Part shown: positions 41,293 to 51,807 of the stretch, one piece after another
Position numbering within the stretch: position 1 is the first letter of the stretch
Layout: each line of letters starts with the position of its first letter
DNA from: Nocardia higoensis
GTDB lineage: Bacteria > Actinomycetota > Actinomycetes > Mycobacteriales > Mycobacteriaceae
DNA length: 64,000 bases
Assembly: GCF_015477835.1 (NCBI RefSeq)
Contig: NZ_JADLQN010000001.1
Coordinates: 2,666,001 to 2,730,000, forward strand
Reading direction: 5' to 3'
The notes under the pieces: model-generated
The model's input: the letters and a program-made list of their open reading frames with translations, nothing else
Told to the model about the DNA's origin: nothing
Database searches by the model: none
Program-made: the position numbers and the translations under genes

Positions 41293-42852
41293 GTGACCAC
41301 CGAATCGCAGAACAACTCCACGGTGCCGGAGCCGCGACCCGCCGCGAACGACACGTCCGATTCGGCGTCCGACCGGGGGAATATGCGACCGTCGGACGCG
41401 CCCGTACTCGGGCCGCGCCCGGTCTATCGCCCCCATGTGGACTCCCATACCTCGCACGCTTTCCGCAGGCCGAACGGCGAGCGCGGTTCGTTCGCCGAGC
41501 GTGCGTCCGGCGCGGCGGCCACCGCCCCCGCCGCGGCGCAGCTGCCGCACAACCGCCCGCCGGACGCGGTGCTGGCCGAGGCGTTCGGCCGGCCCGAGGG
41601 CTCCGACGAACTGCTGCAGCGCGACCCGGACGCCGTCGGCGCCGCCGAAGCTCCCGCGGGCCCGGTCGATCCGTGGCGCGACCCGGAATCCGGCGCTCGG
41701 CTCGGCGCACCCGCGGTCGCCACCCCGCGCCCGGAACCGCTGCCGCTCGCACGCAAGCTCAGCGCCAGGGAAGTACTCTTCGGCTCCCACGTCGCGCCCA
41801 AGGCCCTGGCCCTGCTCGCCGCGCTCGCGCTCGCCATCGGCGTGGTCGGCGGCCTGGTCGGCCGGCTGACCGCCGAAACCAGCACCAACCTGACCTCCCG
41901 CAAGGTGACCCTGGAGCAGAGCGAGGGCATCGAGGGCCCCAGCGGACAGATCGCCCAGGTCGCCAACGCGGTCCTGCCCTCGGTGGTCTCCATCCGCACC
42001 ACCGTCGGCGACAGCGGCTCGACCGGTTCGGGCGTTGTGCTCGACGGTGCGGGCTACATCGTCACCAACAACCACGTGATCTCGATGGCCGCGCAGGACA
42101 CCAGCGACCGGGCGAGCATCCAGGTGACCTTCGCCGACGGCAGCCGGGTGCCCGCCGAGATCGTCGGTCGCGACCCCAAGACCGACCTGGCCGTGCTCCG
42201 GGTGGACGTGAAGAACCTGACCGTCGCCGAACTCGGTAAGTCCGAGGACGTGCAGGTCGGCGAGGACGTGCTCGCCATCGGCTCCCCGCTCGGGCTGAGC
42301 AAGACCGTCACCTCCGGCATCGTCAGCGCGCTGCACCGCCCGGTGAAACTCTCCGGCGAGGGCAGCGACACCAACGCGGTGATCGACGCGGTGCAGACCG
42401 ACGCCTCGATCAACCCGGGCAATTCCGGCGGCGCGCTGGTGAACATGGCCGGGCAGGTCATCGGCATCAATTCCGCCATCCGCAGCGAGACCGGCGGCTC
42501 GGTGGGCCTGGGCTTCGCCATCCCGGTCGACACCATGACCGAGGTCGCACAGACCTTGATCCGCGACGGCGTCATGCACCACCCGAAGATCGGCGTCTCC
42601 GCACGCACCCAGACCGTGGCCAACGAGGTCATGAGCGGCGCGGCGGTTGCCGATGTGGAAGACGGCGGCCCGGCCGCCAGGGCCGGCATCGTGGAGGGCG
42701 ACGTGATCGTCAAGGTCGGCGACCGGGAGGTCACCGGACCCGAGGAGCTGACGGTGGCGGTGCAGTCCCGCGACATCGGCGAAACGGTGACGGTCCGGTT
42801 GATTCGCGACGGCAGGCAGGTGGACGTTCCTGTGACGTTGGAATCCGACTGA
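41293..42852 (+). CDS. htrA: HtrA/DegP-type membrane serine protease with PDZ domain
   Basis: 519 residues. A disordered cytoplasmic N-terminus of ~165 residues is followed by one membrane helix (about 171-191). The catalytic triad is His261 (TNNHV), Asp298 (KTDLAVL) and Ser378 (GNSGGAL). A C-terminal PDZ domain runs from about 430 (ADVEDGGPAARAGIVEGDVIVKVGD). It degrades or refolds damaged envelope proteins outside the membrane. Rv1223 orthologue. Besides co-transcription with sigE-rseA it probably has its own leaderless promoter (TAGAGT at 41280-41285). Confidence 0.92.
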   Translation: MTTESQNNSTVPEPRPAANDTSDSASDRGNMRPSDAPVLGPRPVYRPHVDSHTSHAFRRPNGERGSFAERASGAAATAPAAAQLPHNRPPDAVLAEAFGRPEGSDELLQRDPDAVGAAEAPAGPVDPWRDPESGARLGAPAVATPRPEPLPLARKLSAREVLFGSHVAPKALALLAALALAIGVVGGLVGRLTAETSTNLTSRKVTLEQSEGIEGPSGQIAQVANAVLPSVVSIRTTVGDSGSTGSGVVLDGAGYIVTNNHVISMAAQDTSDRASIQVTFADGSRVPAEIVGRDPKTDLAVLRVDVKNLTVAELGKSEDVQVGEDVLAIGSPLGLSKTVTSGIVSALHRPVKLSGEGSDTNAVIDAVQTDASINPGNSGGALVNMAGQVIGINSAIRSETGGSVGLGFAIPVDTMTEVAQTLIRDGVMHHPKIGVSARTQTVANEVMSGAAVADVEDGGPAARAGIVEGDVIVKVGDREVTGPEELTVAVQSRDIGETVTVRLIRDGRQVDVPVTLESD

Positions 42853-42885
42853 CCGATCCGGTGTAAGCCCAGGTAGCCTTGATTC

Positions 42886-43329
42886 GTGTTCAGCAATATC
42901 GGCTGGGGCGAGATGATGATCCTGCTCGTCGCCGCCCTCGTGATCCTCGGGCCGGAGCGGCTGCCCGGCGCCGTGCGCTGGACCACGAACTCCCTACGAC
43001 AGATCCGCGACTACGCCAGCGGCGCGACAGCGCAGCTGAAGGAGGAACTCGGTCCGGAGTTCGACGACCTGCGCAAGCCGCTGGCCGATCTGAACGAGCT
43101 GCGCGGGATGACTCCGCGTTCGCTGGTCACCAAGCATCTGCTCAACGGCGACGACTCGGTACTGCGCGACCTGGAGAAGTCGGTGCCGACCAAGGACGAG
43201 TTGTACGGCGGTGGTTCGCCCGGCGGTTCCTACGGGACATTCGGCTCGAAACCGAACCTCAGCAAGCCGTCGCTGGAAAAACCCTTGGCCCGCAACGAAC
43301 ATCCCCCGATCGACCCTGACGCCACCTGA
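42886..43329 (+). CDS. tatB: Sec-independent (Tat) translocase subunit TatB
   Basis: 147 residues from GTG. The single N-terminal membrane helix is [27 protein letters not shown], with the TatB Glu8 and the GPERLP hinge, followed by an amphipathic helix and a long charged tail. It recognises twin-arginine signal peptides with TatC. Rv1224 orthologue, downstream of htrA as in mycobacteria. TAGCCT 6 nt before the GTG suggests a leaderless start. Confidence 0.92.
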   Translation: MFSNIGWGEMMILLVAALVILGPERLPGAVRWTTNSLRQIRDYASGATAQLKEELGPEFDDLRKPLADLNELRGMTPRSLVTKHLLNGDDSVLRDLEKSVPTKDELYGGGSPGGSYGTFGSKPNLSKPSLEKPLARNEHPPIDPDAT

Positions 43330-43452
43330 GTCACACCACGCGGCGTGTCCCGCGCGAAACGCCGGAAATTACCAAACCGACTGGGCTGTAGGGAAGTACA
43401 GTCGTCAAGCCGGGTATACACGGACGGCTGTCGAGCTGTCTAAACTTCGGAC

Positions 43453-44307
43453 ATGTCGGCCGATGACGTGGCGCGGGTCTTCGCGATAGAGGACAAAGTC
43501 GAAAGACTCAAGGCCGCGACCGAAGGGGTGGCGGCTGCGCAGCAGACGATCAACGAACTCACCAGAATTCGTCGCGCAGTGATCCGGGAATTGCACGAAG
43601 AGGGGTGGACGTTCGCCAGAATCGGTGCGGCCGCGGGGCTTTCCCGCGCCCGCATCCATCAGGTGAGCAGCCAGGGCCCCGCTCCGGAAGGATTGTTCTT
43701 CGGGCACAGCGCGATCACCGTGCTCACACCGGAAGTACGCGCGGGCAGACTGCTCGGCGCGCCCGATCCGAGCGCGGCGACCAAACTCGTCGACCTGTTG
43801 CGCGACTTGGGCTTTCCGGCCACGGTGGAGTACTTCGCGCCGGGCCGCCCGGTGGATCTCAACCGCGACGGACTGATCGTGCTCGGCGGCCCGGAACTCT
43901 CGCCCAGCCTGCGCCAGCTCGCCGCCGCCGATCCCCGGCTGCGCCGCACCGTCGTCCGCCCGGGCGATGCACGCCGTGGCATCGAGGACCGCGCCGCCCG
44001 CCGGGTCTACCGGCCCGCCGGTCCCGAGCCACACGACATCGCCTACCTGGCCCGGCTGCCCCGCCCCGACGGACGCGGCAGCTGCCTGCTCATCGACGGC
44101 CTGCATCCGCCGGGCTCGCTCGGCGCGGTACGCCTGCTGGCCACTCGGCTCGCCGGGCTGCACGAGCGCGCCGAGCACCACCTGTTCTCGGTACTCATCG
44201 CGGTGCGCTACGACCGGTCCACCGGCGAACCGCTGGACGCCGACCTGCTCACCCCGGTGTATCTGCACCAGGGCGACCCGCGCACCAATGGGCGCGTGCG
44301 CCGCTGA
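43453..44307 (+). CDS. HTH DNA-binding protein with unknown C-terminal domain
   Basis: 284 residues. Residues 1-75 contain a coiled segment (AIEDKVERLKAATEGVAAAQQTINELTRIRR) and a sigma-70 region-4-like helix-turn-helix (LHEEGWTFARIGAAAGLSRARIHQV). The C-terminal ~200 residues (from SAITVLTPEVRAG) look like an alpha/beta ligand-sensing domain: DGLIVLGGPELSPSLRQL, then GRGSCLLIDGLHPPGSLGAVRLLATRLAGL. I do not recognise the sensor domain. TAAACT 6 nt before the ATG suggests a leaderless mRNA. Convergent with gpgS. Confidence 0.68.
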   Translation: MSADDVARVFAIEDKVERLKAATEGVAAAQQTINELTRIRRAVIRELHEEGWTFARIGAAAGLSRARIHQVSSQGPAPEGLFFGHSAITVLTPEVRAGRLLGAPDPSAATKLVDLLRDLGFPATVEYFAPGRPVDLNRDGLIVLGGPELSPSLRQLAAADPRLRRTVVRPGDARRGIEDRAARRVYRPAGPEPHDIAYLARLPRPDGRGSCLLIDGLHPPGSLGAVRLLATRLAGLHERAEHHLFSVLIAVRYDRSTGEPLDADLLTPVYLHQGDPRTNGRVRR

Positions 44308-44357
44308 TACGCACGGGTCGCCACCGGACGCGGCGCACAATCCGCGCGGTACGGAGG

Positions 44358-45296
44358 TCAGGCCGCGACGCGCGAGGGGCGCAGTGTGTTCATCGGCGGC
44401 CGGTCGGCCAGCGAGACCTCGGTGTGGTGTGCGGTGAATTCGTCGTCGATCACCGGGAACTGGGTCAGTGCCGCGCCGGAGTCGGCGACCCCACTACGTC
44501 CGAGCACCGTGCCCAGGATCTGACGGCTCATCACACCGAGTTCGGACAGCGGGCGGTTGCGATGGGTGCGCACCCCCAGGTTGACCTGGCCGATGGCCGA
44601 CAGGCCGAGCTGGTCGTAGGTGTCGAGCAGCAGCCCGATCTCCACGCCGTAGCCGGGGGCGAACGGCACCGAGGTGAGCAGTTCCCTGGTGCCCGCGTAC
44701 TCGCCGCCGAGCGGCTGGAGCACCGCGGAGAGCTCGGGGCGCAGCGCGGCCAGCAGCGGGCGCGCCACCAGTTCGGTGACCCGGCCGCCACCGTGTGCGT
44801 CCACCGCGCCGCCCTGGCGGAGCGGACGACGGTAGTAGGCCTTCACCAGGTGCATGTTCTCCACGCACAGCAGCGGCCCGAGCAGTTTCGGCACGAAGGC
44901 CGGGTCGGGATCGATGAGGTCGGAGTCGACGAAGGCGATCAGCTCGCCCGAGGTCGCGGCCAGCGAGCGCCACAGCACTTCGCCTTTGCCCGGCACCGGC
45001 TCGAGTTCGGGCACGGCTTCTTCCCGGGAGACGACCTCCGCACCGGCCGCGCGGGCCCGGGCCGCGGTGGCATCGGTGGAACCGGAGTCGAGCACCACCA
45101 GTTCGTCGACCAGGCTGCCCAGCAGCGGACGGATACTGGCCACCACGTCGGCGACGGTGTTCTCTTCGTTCAACGCGGGCAGCACGACCGAGACGGTGCG
45201 TCCCTGTTTGGCCTCGACGAGTTCGTCGACCGTCCATGCCGGGGTGTCCCAGGTGTTCGTGCGTGCCCAACCGGACTGACGATGTTGGTTTTTCAT
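44358..45296 (-). CDS. gpgS: Glucosyl-3-phosphoglycerate synthase
   Basis: 312 residues from ATG, overlapping the folP2 stop as ATGA. GT-A family features: VSVVLPALNEENTVADVVASI, DELVVLDSGSTDATAARARAAG, and the metal-binding DSD in LIAFVDSDLIDPDP, with YGVEIGLLLDTYDQLGL near the acceptor site. It transfers glucose from NDP-glucose to 3-phosphoglycerate, the first step of methylglucose lipopolysaccharide synthesis. Rv1208 orthologue, co-translated with folP2 as in mycobacteria. Confidence 0.92.
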   Translation of the reverse strand: MKNQHRQSGWARTNTWDTPAWTVDELVEAKQGRTVSVVLPALNEENTVADVVASIRPLLGSLVDELVVLDSGSTDATAARARAAGAEVVSREEAVPELEPVPGKGEVLWRSLAATSGELIAFVDSDLIDPDPAFVPKLLGPLLCVENMHLVKAYYRRPLRQGGAVDAHGGGRVTELVARPLLAALRPELSAVLQPLGGEYAGTRELLTSVPFAPGYGVEIGLLLDTYDQLGLSAIGQVNLGVRTHRNRPLSELGVMSRQILGTVLGRSGVADSGAALTQFPVIDDEFTAHHTEVSLADRPPMNTLRPSRVAA

Positions 45297-46312
45297 ACCA
45301 GACCTCGCAAGGTTCGTGCGGGGGGCCGGAAGCCCTGGATCGCGGCGATCATGTCCACCACGCGCCGGGTGTGCGCCACTTCGTGGACACGGAAGACGCG
45401 GGCCCCCGCCGCGGCAGACCACGCCGTCGCCGCCAAGGTGCCCTCCAGTCGTTCGGAGAGACCCACACCAAGAGTCTCCCCGATGAAATCCTTGTTACTC
45501 AGTGCCATCAGCACCGGCCATCCGCTTTTTACGAGAACGTCCACTCCTCGCAACAATTCGAGCCCGTGATAGGTGTTCTTGCCGAAATCATGGGTCGGAT
45601 CGATGAGGATCGAGTCCCTGCGCACCCCGGCGTCGGCGGCCCGCTCGGCGGCGCGCACCACAGTGTCGGTGACCTCGGCCACCACATCGGCGTAGCGCAC
45701 GCGGTGCGGCCTGGTGCGCGGGATCGCGCCGCCGGTGTGGCTGCACACGATGCCCGCCCCGAGATCGGCGGCCACTCGGACCAGATCCGGGTCCGCGCCC
45801 GCCCAGGTGTCGTTGATCAGGTCCGCGCCCGCGGCCACCGCGTCGCGCGCCACCTGCGAGCGCCAGGTGTCGACGCTGATGAGTAGTTCGGGGTAGGCGG
45901 CGCGGATGGCGGCCACGAAGGGCACCACCCGGCGGGTCTCCTCCTCGGCGTCGACCACCTCACCCGGCCCGGCCTTCACCCCGCCGATGTCGACCAGATC
46001 GGCGCCGTCGGCGACGGCGCGGTGGACCGCCGCCATCGCGGCCTCGTCGGTGAAGGTGGCGCCGCGGTCGTAGAACGAGTCCGGGGTGCGGTTCACGATC
46101 GCCATCACCAGCGCCCGGTCCGTCGCGACCGGCTTGCCGCAGAGGGTGGGCCGCCACGCCGCCGGAGGCGAGGACACAGCAGGCGAGGACACAGCAGGCG
46201 AGGACTCAGCGGGCGACGACACAGCAGTCGACTCCGCGCACGACGACACCGCGGACTCCATCTCCGCGGACTGCGGTGCTGTACGTCGGGGCACCGCAGA
46301 AGGGCTGAACAT
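45293..46312 (-). CDS. folP2: Dihydropteroate-synthase-like protein FolP2
   Basis: 339 residues from ATG; TACAGT 6 nt upstream fits a leaderless start. The first ~50 residues are a Ser/Pro/Ala-rich extension with AVSSP repeats. The TIM-barrel then shows MAIVNRTPDSFYDRGATFTDE, then GADLVDIGGVKAGPGEVVD, ISVDTWRSQVARDAVAAGADLINDTW and DPTHDFGKNTYHGLELL. The mycobacterial orthologue (Rv1207) is reported to lack DHPS activity, and its linkage to gpgS suggests a role near glucosylglycerate metabolism. True folate DHPS would be FolP1 elsewhere. Confidence 0.86.
   Translation of the reverse strand: MFSPSAVPRRTAPQSAEMESAVSSCAESTAVSSPAESSPAVSSPAVSSPPAAWRPTLCGKPVATDRALVMAIVNRTPDSFYDRGATFTDEAAMAAVHRAVADGADLVDIGGVKAGPGEVVDAEEETRRVVPFVAAIRAAYPELLISVDTWRSQVARDAVAAGADLINDTWAGADPDLVRVAADLGAGIVCSHTGGAIPRTRPHRVRYADVVAEVTDTVVRAAERAADAGVRRDSILIDPTHDFGKNTYHGLELLRGVDVLVKSGWPVLMALSNKDFIGETLGVGLSERLEGTLAATAWSAAAGARVFRVHEVAHTRRVVDMIAAIQGFRPPARTLRGLV
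46167..46229 (-). repeat. 15-bp tandem repeats in the folP2 5' coding region
   Basis: About four units of GGCGAGGACACAGCA (plus strand) encode the AVSSP repeats of the N-terminal extension. The units are in frame (15 bp), so copy-number change would only alter the length of a disordered tail. Confidence 0.7.
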
Positions 46313-46350
46313 GACTCGACTGTACCGACCACGGTCACGACCGTCGGGGC

Positions 46351-46928
46351 TCAGCTGGGCAGCGGACCGCCCGGCTCGGGCCGCAGCGCGACGAAGGCGG
46401 TGCTCAGCTCGGTGGCGACGGTCAGGCGGGCGCGGGCCCGTGTGGAGATGACGCCGTCCCCCAGTCCGTCGATCCAGTCGAACAGCCCGCGGTAGTAACC
46501 GTCGTGGTCGAGCAGCACCACCGGCTTGCCGTGCTCGCCGAGATAACCGCCGGTCCATGCCTCGAAGAACTCCTCGAGGGTGCCGATGCCGCCGGGCAGG
46601 GTGAGGAAGGCGTCGGCGCGCTCCTCCATGACCTTCTTGCGCTGGCGCATGGTGTCGGTGACGATCAGCTCGTCGGAGTCGGTATCGGCGACTTCCTTGT
46701 GCACCAGATGTTTCGGGATCACCCCGATCGTCCTGGCCCCGCCGGCCCTGGCCGCGGTCGCCACCGCGCCCATCATCGAGACGTGGCCGCCGCCGGAGAC
46801 CAGTTGCCAGCCGCGCCGGGCGATTTCGGTGCCGACGCGGGCGGCCAGGTTCAGTAGTTCCGGATCGGTGGTGCTCGACGAGCAGTAGACGCAGACCGCG
46901 AACCTGTCGCTTCCCTGGTTGTCGTCGC

Positions 46929-46935
<7 letters not shown>
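46351..46935 (-). CDS. LOG-family phosphoribohydrolase (short form)
   Basis: 194 residues. The LOG motifs are complete: VSGGGHVSMMGAVA and FLTLPGGIGTLEEFFEAWT (PGGxGT-x2-E). LOG proteins release the base from nucleoside 5'-monophosphates, notably cytokinin ribotides; the mycobacterial homologue is Rv1205. The start overlaps the upstream longer LOG gene by 7 nt, so two related Rossmann enzymes are made from one transcript. The physiological nucleotide is unknown. Confidence 0.88.
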
Positions 46936-47933
<998 letters not shown>

Positions 47934-48009
47934 GGGTCCACGCTACCGGGCCGGACGCGCCGGAATCCGTCGCCGTGGTGAATGCCCCGGGACGGCACGG
48001 CGACGCTCG

Positions 48010-49119
48010 TCAGGCCGGTGCGACGCCGCCGGTCAGATAGCTGCGCAACATCGCGGTGACCGCGGTGATCTGCGCGGTCGGGACGTGCTCGTCGCGCTTG
48101 TGCGCCAGGCTCGGATCGCCGGGGCCGAAGTTCACCGCGGGGATGCCGCGCGCGGCGAAGCGGGACACGTCGGTCCAGCCGTACTTGGCCCGTACTCCGC
48201 CGCCGCCGGTCGCGTTCACCGACTCGATCAGCGCCTTCGCGGCGGGAGCGGTGAGGCCGGGCAGCGCGCCCGGGGCGGCGTCGGTGACCTCGAAGCCGAT
48301 GTCCGAGCCGGCGAAGACCTCACGCACATGCGCGATCGCCTGCTCGACGCTGCGGTCGGGGGCGAAGCGGAAGTTGACCGTCACGCCGGCCGCGTCGGGG
48401 ATCACGTTGCCCGCCACTCCACCGTCGATCGCGACCGCCGACAGTCCCTCCCGGTAGACGCAACCGTCGATGTCGACGTCGCGCGGGGTGTAGCTCTCCA
48501 GCCGGGCGAGCACCGGCGCCAGGCGATGGATGGCGTTGTCGCCCATCCACGCCCGCGCCGAATGCGCTCGCACGCCGGTGGTGCTCAGCCGCACTCGCAG
48601 CGTGCCCTGGCAGCCCGCCTCGATCCAGCCGCCGGAGGGTTCGCCGAGCACGGCCAGGTCACCGTCGAGCCAGTCCGGAAGATCGCGTTCGATGTGGCCG
48701 AGGCCGTTGTACTCGGCGGCGATCTCCTCACCGTCGTAGAAGATCAGGGTCAGGTCGTGCACCGGGTCGGCGACGGTGGCGGCCAGATGCAGGAACACCG
48801 CGTCGCCGGACTTCATGTCGACCGTGCCGCAGCCGTGCAGCAGTCGCTCGCCGTCGGGGCCTACGCCGAAGCGGCTGGGGACGTTGTCCGCGATCGGCAC
48901 GGTGTCCAGGTGGCCGGCCAGGATCACCCGGGTGGGCAGGCCGCGGTCGGTGCGCGCCAGCACCACGTTGCCGTGGCGCAGCACCTCGAATCCGGTGGTC
49001 TGCTCGCGCAGCGCACGCTCCACGACGTCGGCGATCGCGCGCTCGCCGAGGGAGACACTGGGGATATCGACCAGCGCGGCGGTCAGGGCGATCGGATCGG
49101 CGGACAGGTCGATGCTCAC
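48010..49119 (-). CDS. dapE: Succinyl-diaminopimelate desuccinylase
   Basis: 369 residues from GTG. The M20 metallopeptidase motifs are [27 protein letters not shown] and [17 protein letters not shown], followed by a lid domain and [35 protein letters not shown]. It removes succinate from N-succinyl-LL-diaminopimelate to give LL-DAP for peptidoglycan and lysine. Rv1202 orthologue. It is divergent from dapD, so two steps of the pathway share one 78-bp promoter region; TAGGCT 6 nt upstream suggests a leaderless start. Confidence 0.93.
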   Translation of the reverse strand: MSIDLSADPIALTAALVDIPSVSLGERAIADVVERALREQTTGFEVLRHGNVVLARTDRGLPTRVILAGHLDTVPIADNVPSRFGVGPDGERLLHGCGTVDMKSGDAVFLHLAATVADPVHDLTLIFYDGEEIAAEYNGLGHIERDLPDWLDGDLAVLGEPSGGWIEAGCQGTLRVRLSTTGVRAHSARAWMGDNAIHRLAPVLARLESYTPRDVDIDGCVYREGLSAVAIDGGVAGNVIPDAAGVTVNFRFAPDRSVEQAIAHVREVFAGSDIGFEVTDAAPGALPGLTAPAAKALIESVNATGGGGVRAKYGWTDVSRFAARGIPAVNFGPGDPSLAHKRDEHVPTAQITAVTAMLRSYLTGGVAPA

Positions 49120-49125
49120 CGGGTC

Positions 49126-49189
49126 AGCCTACGACCTCCTCGCCGGGCCGGAGGTAGCTCACCACCCGCGCCGCGGGAGTGGGTAACCT
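49126..49189. promoter_or_regulatory. Divergent leaderless promoters of dapE and dapD
   Basis: Minus strand TAGGCT (49131-49126), 6 nt before the dapE GTG; plus strand TAACCT (49184-49189), 8 nt before the dapD GTG. No Shine-Dalgarno precedes either start. Confidence 0.5.
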
Positions 49190-49197
49190 CTGACGAC

Positions 49198-50154
49198 GTG
49201 AGCATTCAGGGAGCAACAGCAGTCGGTATCGCCAATGTGACCGCGGACGGCACCGTCCTGGACACCTGGTACCCGAGCCCGGAACTCGGTTCCTTCGAGA
49301 CCACCGGCACCGAGCGCCTCGACGCGGCCGCCCAGGACGCCGCCGGGTTCGCCGACCTGCTCGGCGTCGACTCCGCCCGCGGTGTCGACGTGATCGCGGT
49401 GCGCACCACCATCGCCGACCTGTCTGTCGCCCCGGCCGACGCCCACGACGTCTACCTGCGCCTGCACCTGCTTTCGCACCGCCTGGTCACCCCGCACTCG
49501 GTGAACCTGGACGGCCAGTTCGGCCTGCTCAGCAATGTGGTGTGGACCAACCACGGCCCGGCCGCGGTGGAGGGCTTCGAGCAGACCCGCCTGAAACTGC
49601 GCGCCCGCGGCCCGGTCACCGTCTACAGCGTCGACAAGTTCCCGCGCATGGTCGACTACGTGGTGCCCTCCGGCGTGCGCATCGGCGACGCCGACCGGGT
49701 CCGGCTCGGCGCGCACCTCGCCGCGGGCACCACCGTCATGCACGAGGGGTTCGTCAACTTCAACGCGGGCACCCTGGGCGCCTCCATGGTCGAGGGCCGC
49801 ATCTCGGCGGGTGTCGTGGTCGGCGACGGCTCCGACATCGGCGGTGGCGCGTCGACCATGGGCACACTCTCCGGCGGCGGCACCACCGTCATCTCGATCG
49901 GCGAACGCTCGCTGCTGGGCGCCAACTCCGGCCTGGGCATCCCGCTCGGCAACGACTGTGTGATCGAAGCGGGCCTGTATCTGACCGCGGGCACCAAGGT
50001 CACCACATCCGAGGGTCAGGTCGTCAAGGCCGCCGAACTCGCGGGCCGTGACAACCTGCTCTTCCGCCGCAACTCCACCACCGGCGCGGTCGAGGTGGTG
50101 CATCGCAAGGGCACCGGGATCGAGCTCAACGAAGATCTGCACGCCCACAACTGA
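49198..50154 (+). CDS. dapD: Tetrahydrodipicolinate N-succinyltransferase
   Basis: 318 residues from GTG, matching the actinobacterial DapD length (Rv1201c, 317). The N-terminal domain holds [31 protein letters not shown]. The C-terminal left-handed beta-helix includes [36 protein letters not shown] and [33 protein letters not shown]. It uses succinyl-CoA to acylate tetrahydrodipicolinate in the DAP/lysine pathway, upstream of DapC and DapE, both also in this window. Confidence 0.94.
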   Translation: MSIQGATAVGIANVTADGTVLDTWYPSPELGSFETTGTERLDAAAQDAAGFADLLGVDSARGVDVIAVRTTIADLSVAPADAHDVYLRLHLLSHRLVTPHSVNLDGQFGLLSNVVWTNHGPAAVEGFEQTRLKLRARGPVTVYSVDKFPRMVDYVVPSGVRIGDADRVRLGAHLAAGTTVMHEGFVNFNAGTLGASMVEGRISAGVVVGDGSDIGGGASTMGTLSGGGTTVISIGERSLLGANSGLGIPLGNDCVIEAGLYLTAGTKVTTSEGQVVKAAELAGRDNLLFRRNSTTGAVEVVHRKGTGIELNEDLHAHN

Positions 50155-50161
50155 TTCCCGT

Positions 50162-50194
50162 CCCCGGGCCCACCTGCCATGGGTGCGCCCGGGG
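50162..50194. terminator. Hairpin terminator between convergent dapD and the acyl-CoA ligase
   Basis: Arms CCCCGGGC (50162-50169) and GCCCGGGG (50187-50194) are perfectly complementary around a partly paired 17-nt loop. It sits in the 45-bp gap between two convergent stop codons. Confidence 0.7.
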
Positions 50195-50199
50195 CCGAA

Positions 50200-51657
50200 T
50201 CAGGCCCGGGCGGCCAGGACCTTCTTCTGCACTTTGCCCATGGCGTTGCGTGGCAGCGACGAGACGATCCTGACCTCACGGGGGCGTTTGTGCACCGAGA
50301 GCTGTCCGGCCACCAGGTCGATCAGCTCCTGCGGCAGCGCGGCGGTGTCGACGTCGGCGCGCGGGACGACGAACGCGACGATGCGCTGGCCCAGATCGTG
50401 GTCGGGCAGCCCGACCACGGCCGCTTCGGCGACGGCGGGATGCCCGAGCAGGACGGTCTCCACTTCGCCCGCGCCGACGCGGAATCCGCCGGACTTGATC
50501 AGGTCCACCGATTCGCGTCCCACGATCCGATGGAACCCTCCGGCGTCGACGGCCGCGACGTCGCCGGTCTTGAACCAGCCGTCCTCGGTCCAGCTGTCCG
50601 CGGTGGCCTCGGGCCTGTTCAGGTAGCCGGCGAACAGCATCGGGCCGCGGACCTGCAGGCCGCCGATGCTCTGCCCGTCGTGCGGGACCGGAGCGCCGGT
50701 CTCGTCGCGCAGCCTGGTCTCGACGCCGCGTACCGGCAGACCGACCCAGCCGGGCCTGCGTTCGCCGTCGGCGCGGGTCGACAGGGTGATCATGGTCTCG
50801 CTCATGCCGTAGCGCTCCACCGGAGCGTGCCCGGTGAGTTCACGCAGCCGCTCGAACACCGGCACCGGCAACGGCGAGCTTCCGGAGACCAGCAGCCGCG
50901 CCCCGCTCAGTGCCTTCGCGGCGGCCTCGTCCTCGACGATGCGCGACCACACCGTCGGCACCCCGAAGTACAGCGTGCCCTCGGCCGCCGCGTACGCCTG
51001 CGGCGTCGGCTTGCCGGTGTGCACCAGCGGGCTGCCGAACCGCAGCGGGCCGAGCACGCCGAGCACCAGGCCGTGTACGTGGAACAACGGAAGGCCGTGT
51101 ACCAGGGTGTCTTTCGAGGTCCAGTCCCATGCCTCGGCCACCGCGTCCAGACCCGCGGCGATGGCGCCACGGGTGAGCACGACCCCCTTGGGCAGGCCGG
51201 TGGTTCCGGAGGTGTAGAGCACGAAAGCCGGTGCCTGCGCGGGCGGTTCGGGATAGGTGTGCCACGAGCGCGCGTGCAGCCGGACCGGGATCACCGGCAG
51301 ACCGCCGCTCTCCGGTGGCGCGACGCCTTCGGGCGCCTCGCCGAGCCAGGCCCGGGCCCCGGAATCGGCCAGGATGTGGGCGAGTTCGGCGGCGCCGGAA
51401 TCCGGCGGCACCGGCACCACGGTCACTCCGGCGATCAAGCTGCCCACCACCGCGAGCACCGTGCGCAGGTTCGGCCGGGCCAGGACGGCGACCCGCTCCG
51501 CGCGGGCGACGCGCTCGGCCACCGAGGTCGCCGCGCCGAGCAGATCCGAACGCGACAGTGTCGTGCCCTCGATGGTGACCGCGTCGGGGATATCCGCACC
51601 CGCCGCGACCGCGGCCGGATTCAGGGAACTGAGCAGCAAGCTGGCACCGGACGGCAT
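50200..51657 (-). CDS. FadD36-like acyl-CoA/malonyl-CoA-type ligase
   Basis: 485 residues from the ATG at MPSGASLL, which lies 7 nt after TAGGTT. AMP-forming motifs: YTSGTTGLPKGVVLTRG, then ERYGMSETM, FKTGDVAAVD, GRESVDLIKSGGFRVGAGEVE and NAMGKVQKK. The short length and the RESVDLIKSGGF motif resemble the FadD36/malonyl-CoA synthetase group (Rv1193 position in M. tuberculosis). It probably activates a short dicarboxylic or branched acid, but the substrate is not certain. Confidence 0.85.
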   Translation of the reverse strand: MPSGASLLLSSLNPAAVAAGADIPDAVTIEGTTLSRSDLLGAATSVAERVARAERVAVLARPNLRTVLAVVGSLIAGVTVVPVPPDSGAAELAHILADSGARAWLGEAPEGVAPPESGGLPVIPVRLHARSWHTYPEPPAQAPAFVLYTSGTTGLPKGVVLTRGAIAAGLDAVAEAWDWTSKDTLVHGLPLFHVHGLVLGVLGPLRFGSPLVHTGKPTPQAYAAAEGTLYFGVPTVWSRIVEDEAAAKALSGARLLVSGSSPLPVPVFERLRELTGHAPVERYGMSETMITLSTRADGERRPGWVGLPVRGVETRLRDETGAPVPHDGQSIGGLQVRGPMLFAGYLNRPEATADSWTEDGWFKTGDVAAVDAGGFHRIVGRESVDLIKSGGFRVGAGEVETVLLGHPAVAEAAVVGLPDHDLGQRIVAFVVPRADVDTAALPQELIDLVAGQLSVHKRPREVRIVSSLPRNAMGKVQKKVLAARA

Positions 51658-51739
51658 GGTCTCGAACCTACTGTGCGGCACGACGGGACCCGGCTACCGC
51701 CCCGCGACATCACGCCCCGGCCTCGATCACATGTGACCG

Positions 51740-51786
51740 TTGACACCTACGAGAGAGAATGAGAACGTCGAGTCACATCCTTCTCA
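51740..51786 (+). promoter_or_regulatory. Site A: promoter/operator of the first mpaB gene
   Basis: TTGACA (51740-51745), then 14 nt, TGAGAA (51760-51765), 15 nt, TTCTCA (51781-51786). The same spacing recurs exactly in front of the second mpaB gene (site C). The inverted repeat covers the -10 and start region, so a bound repressor would block initiation. Confidence 0.65.
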
Positions 51787-51807
51787 ACGCCGAGAACGGG
51801 GATCGAA

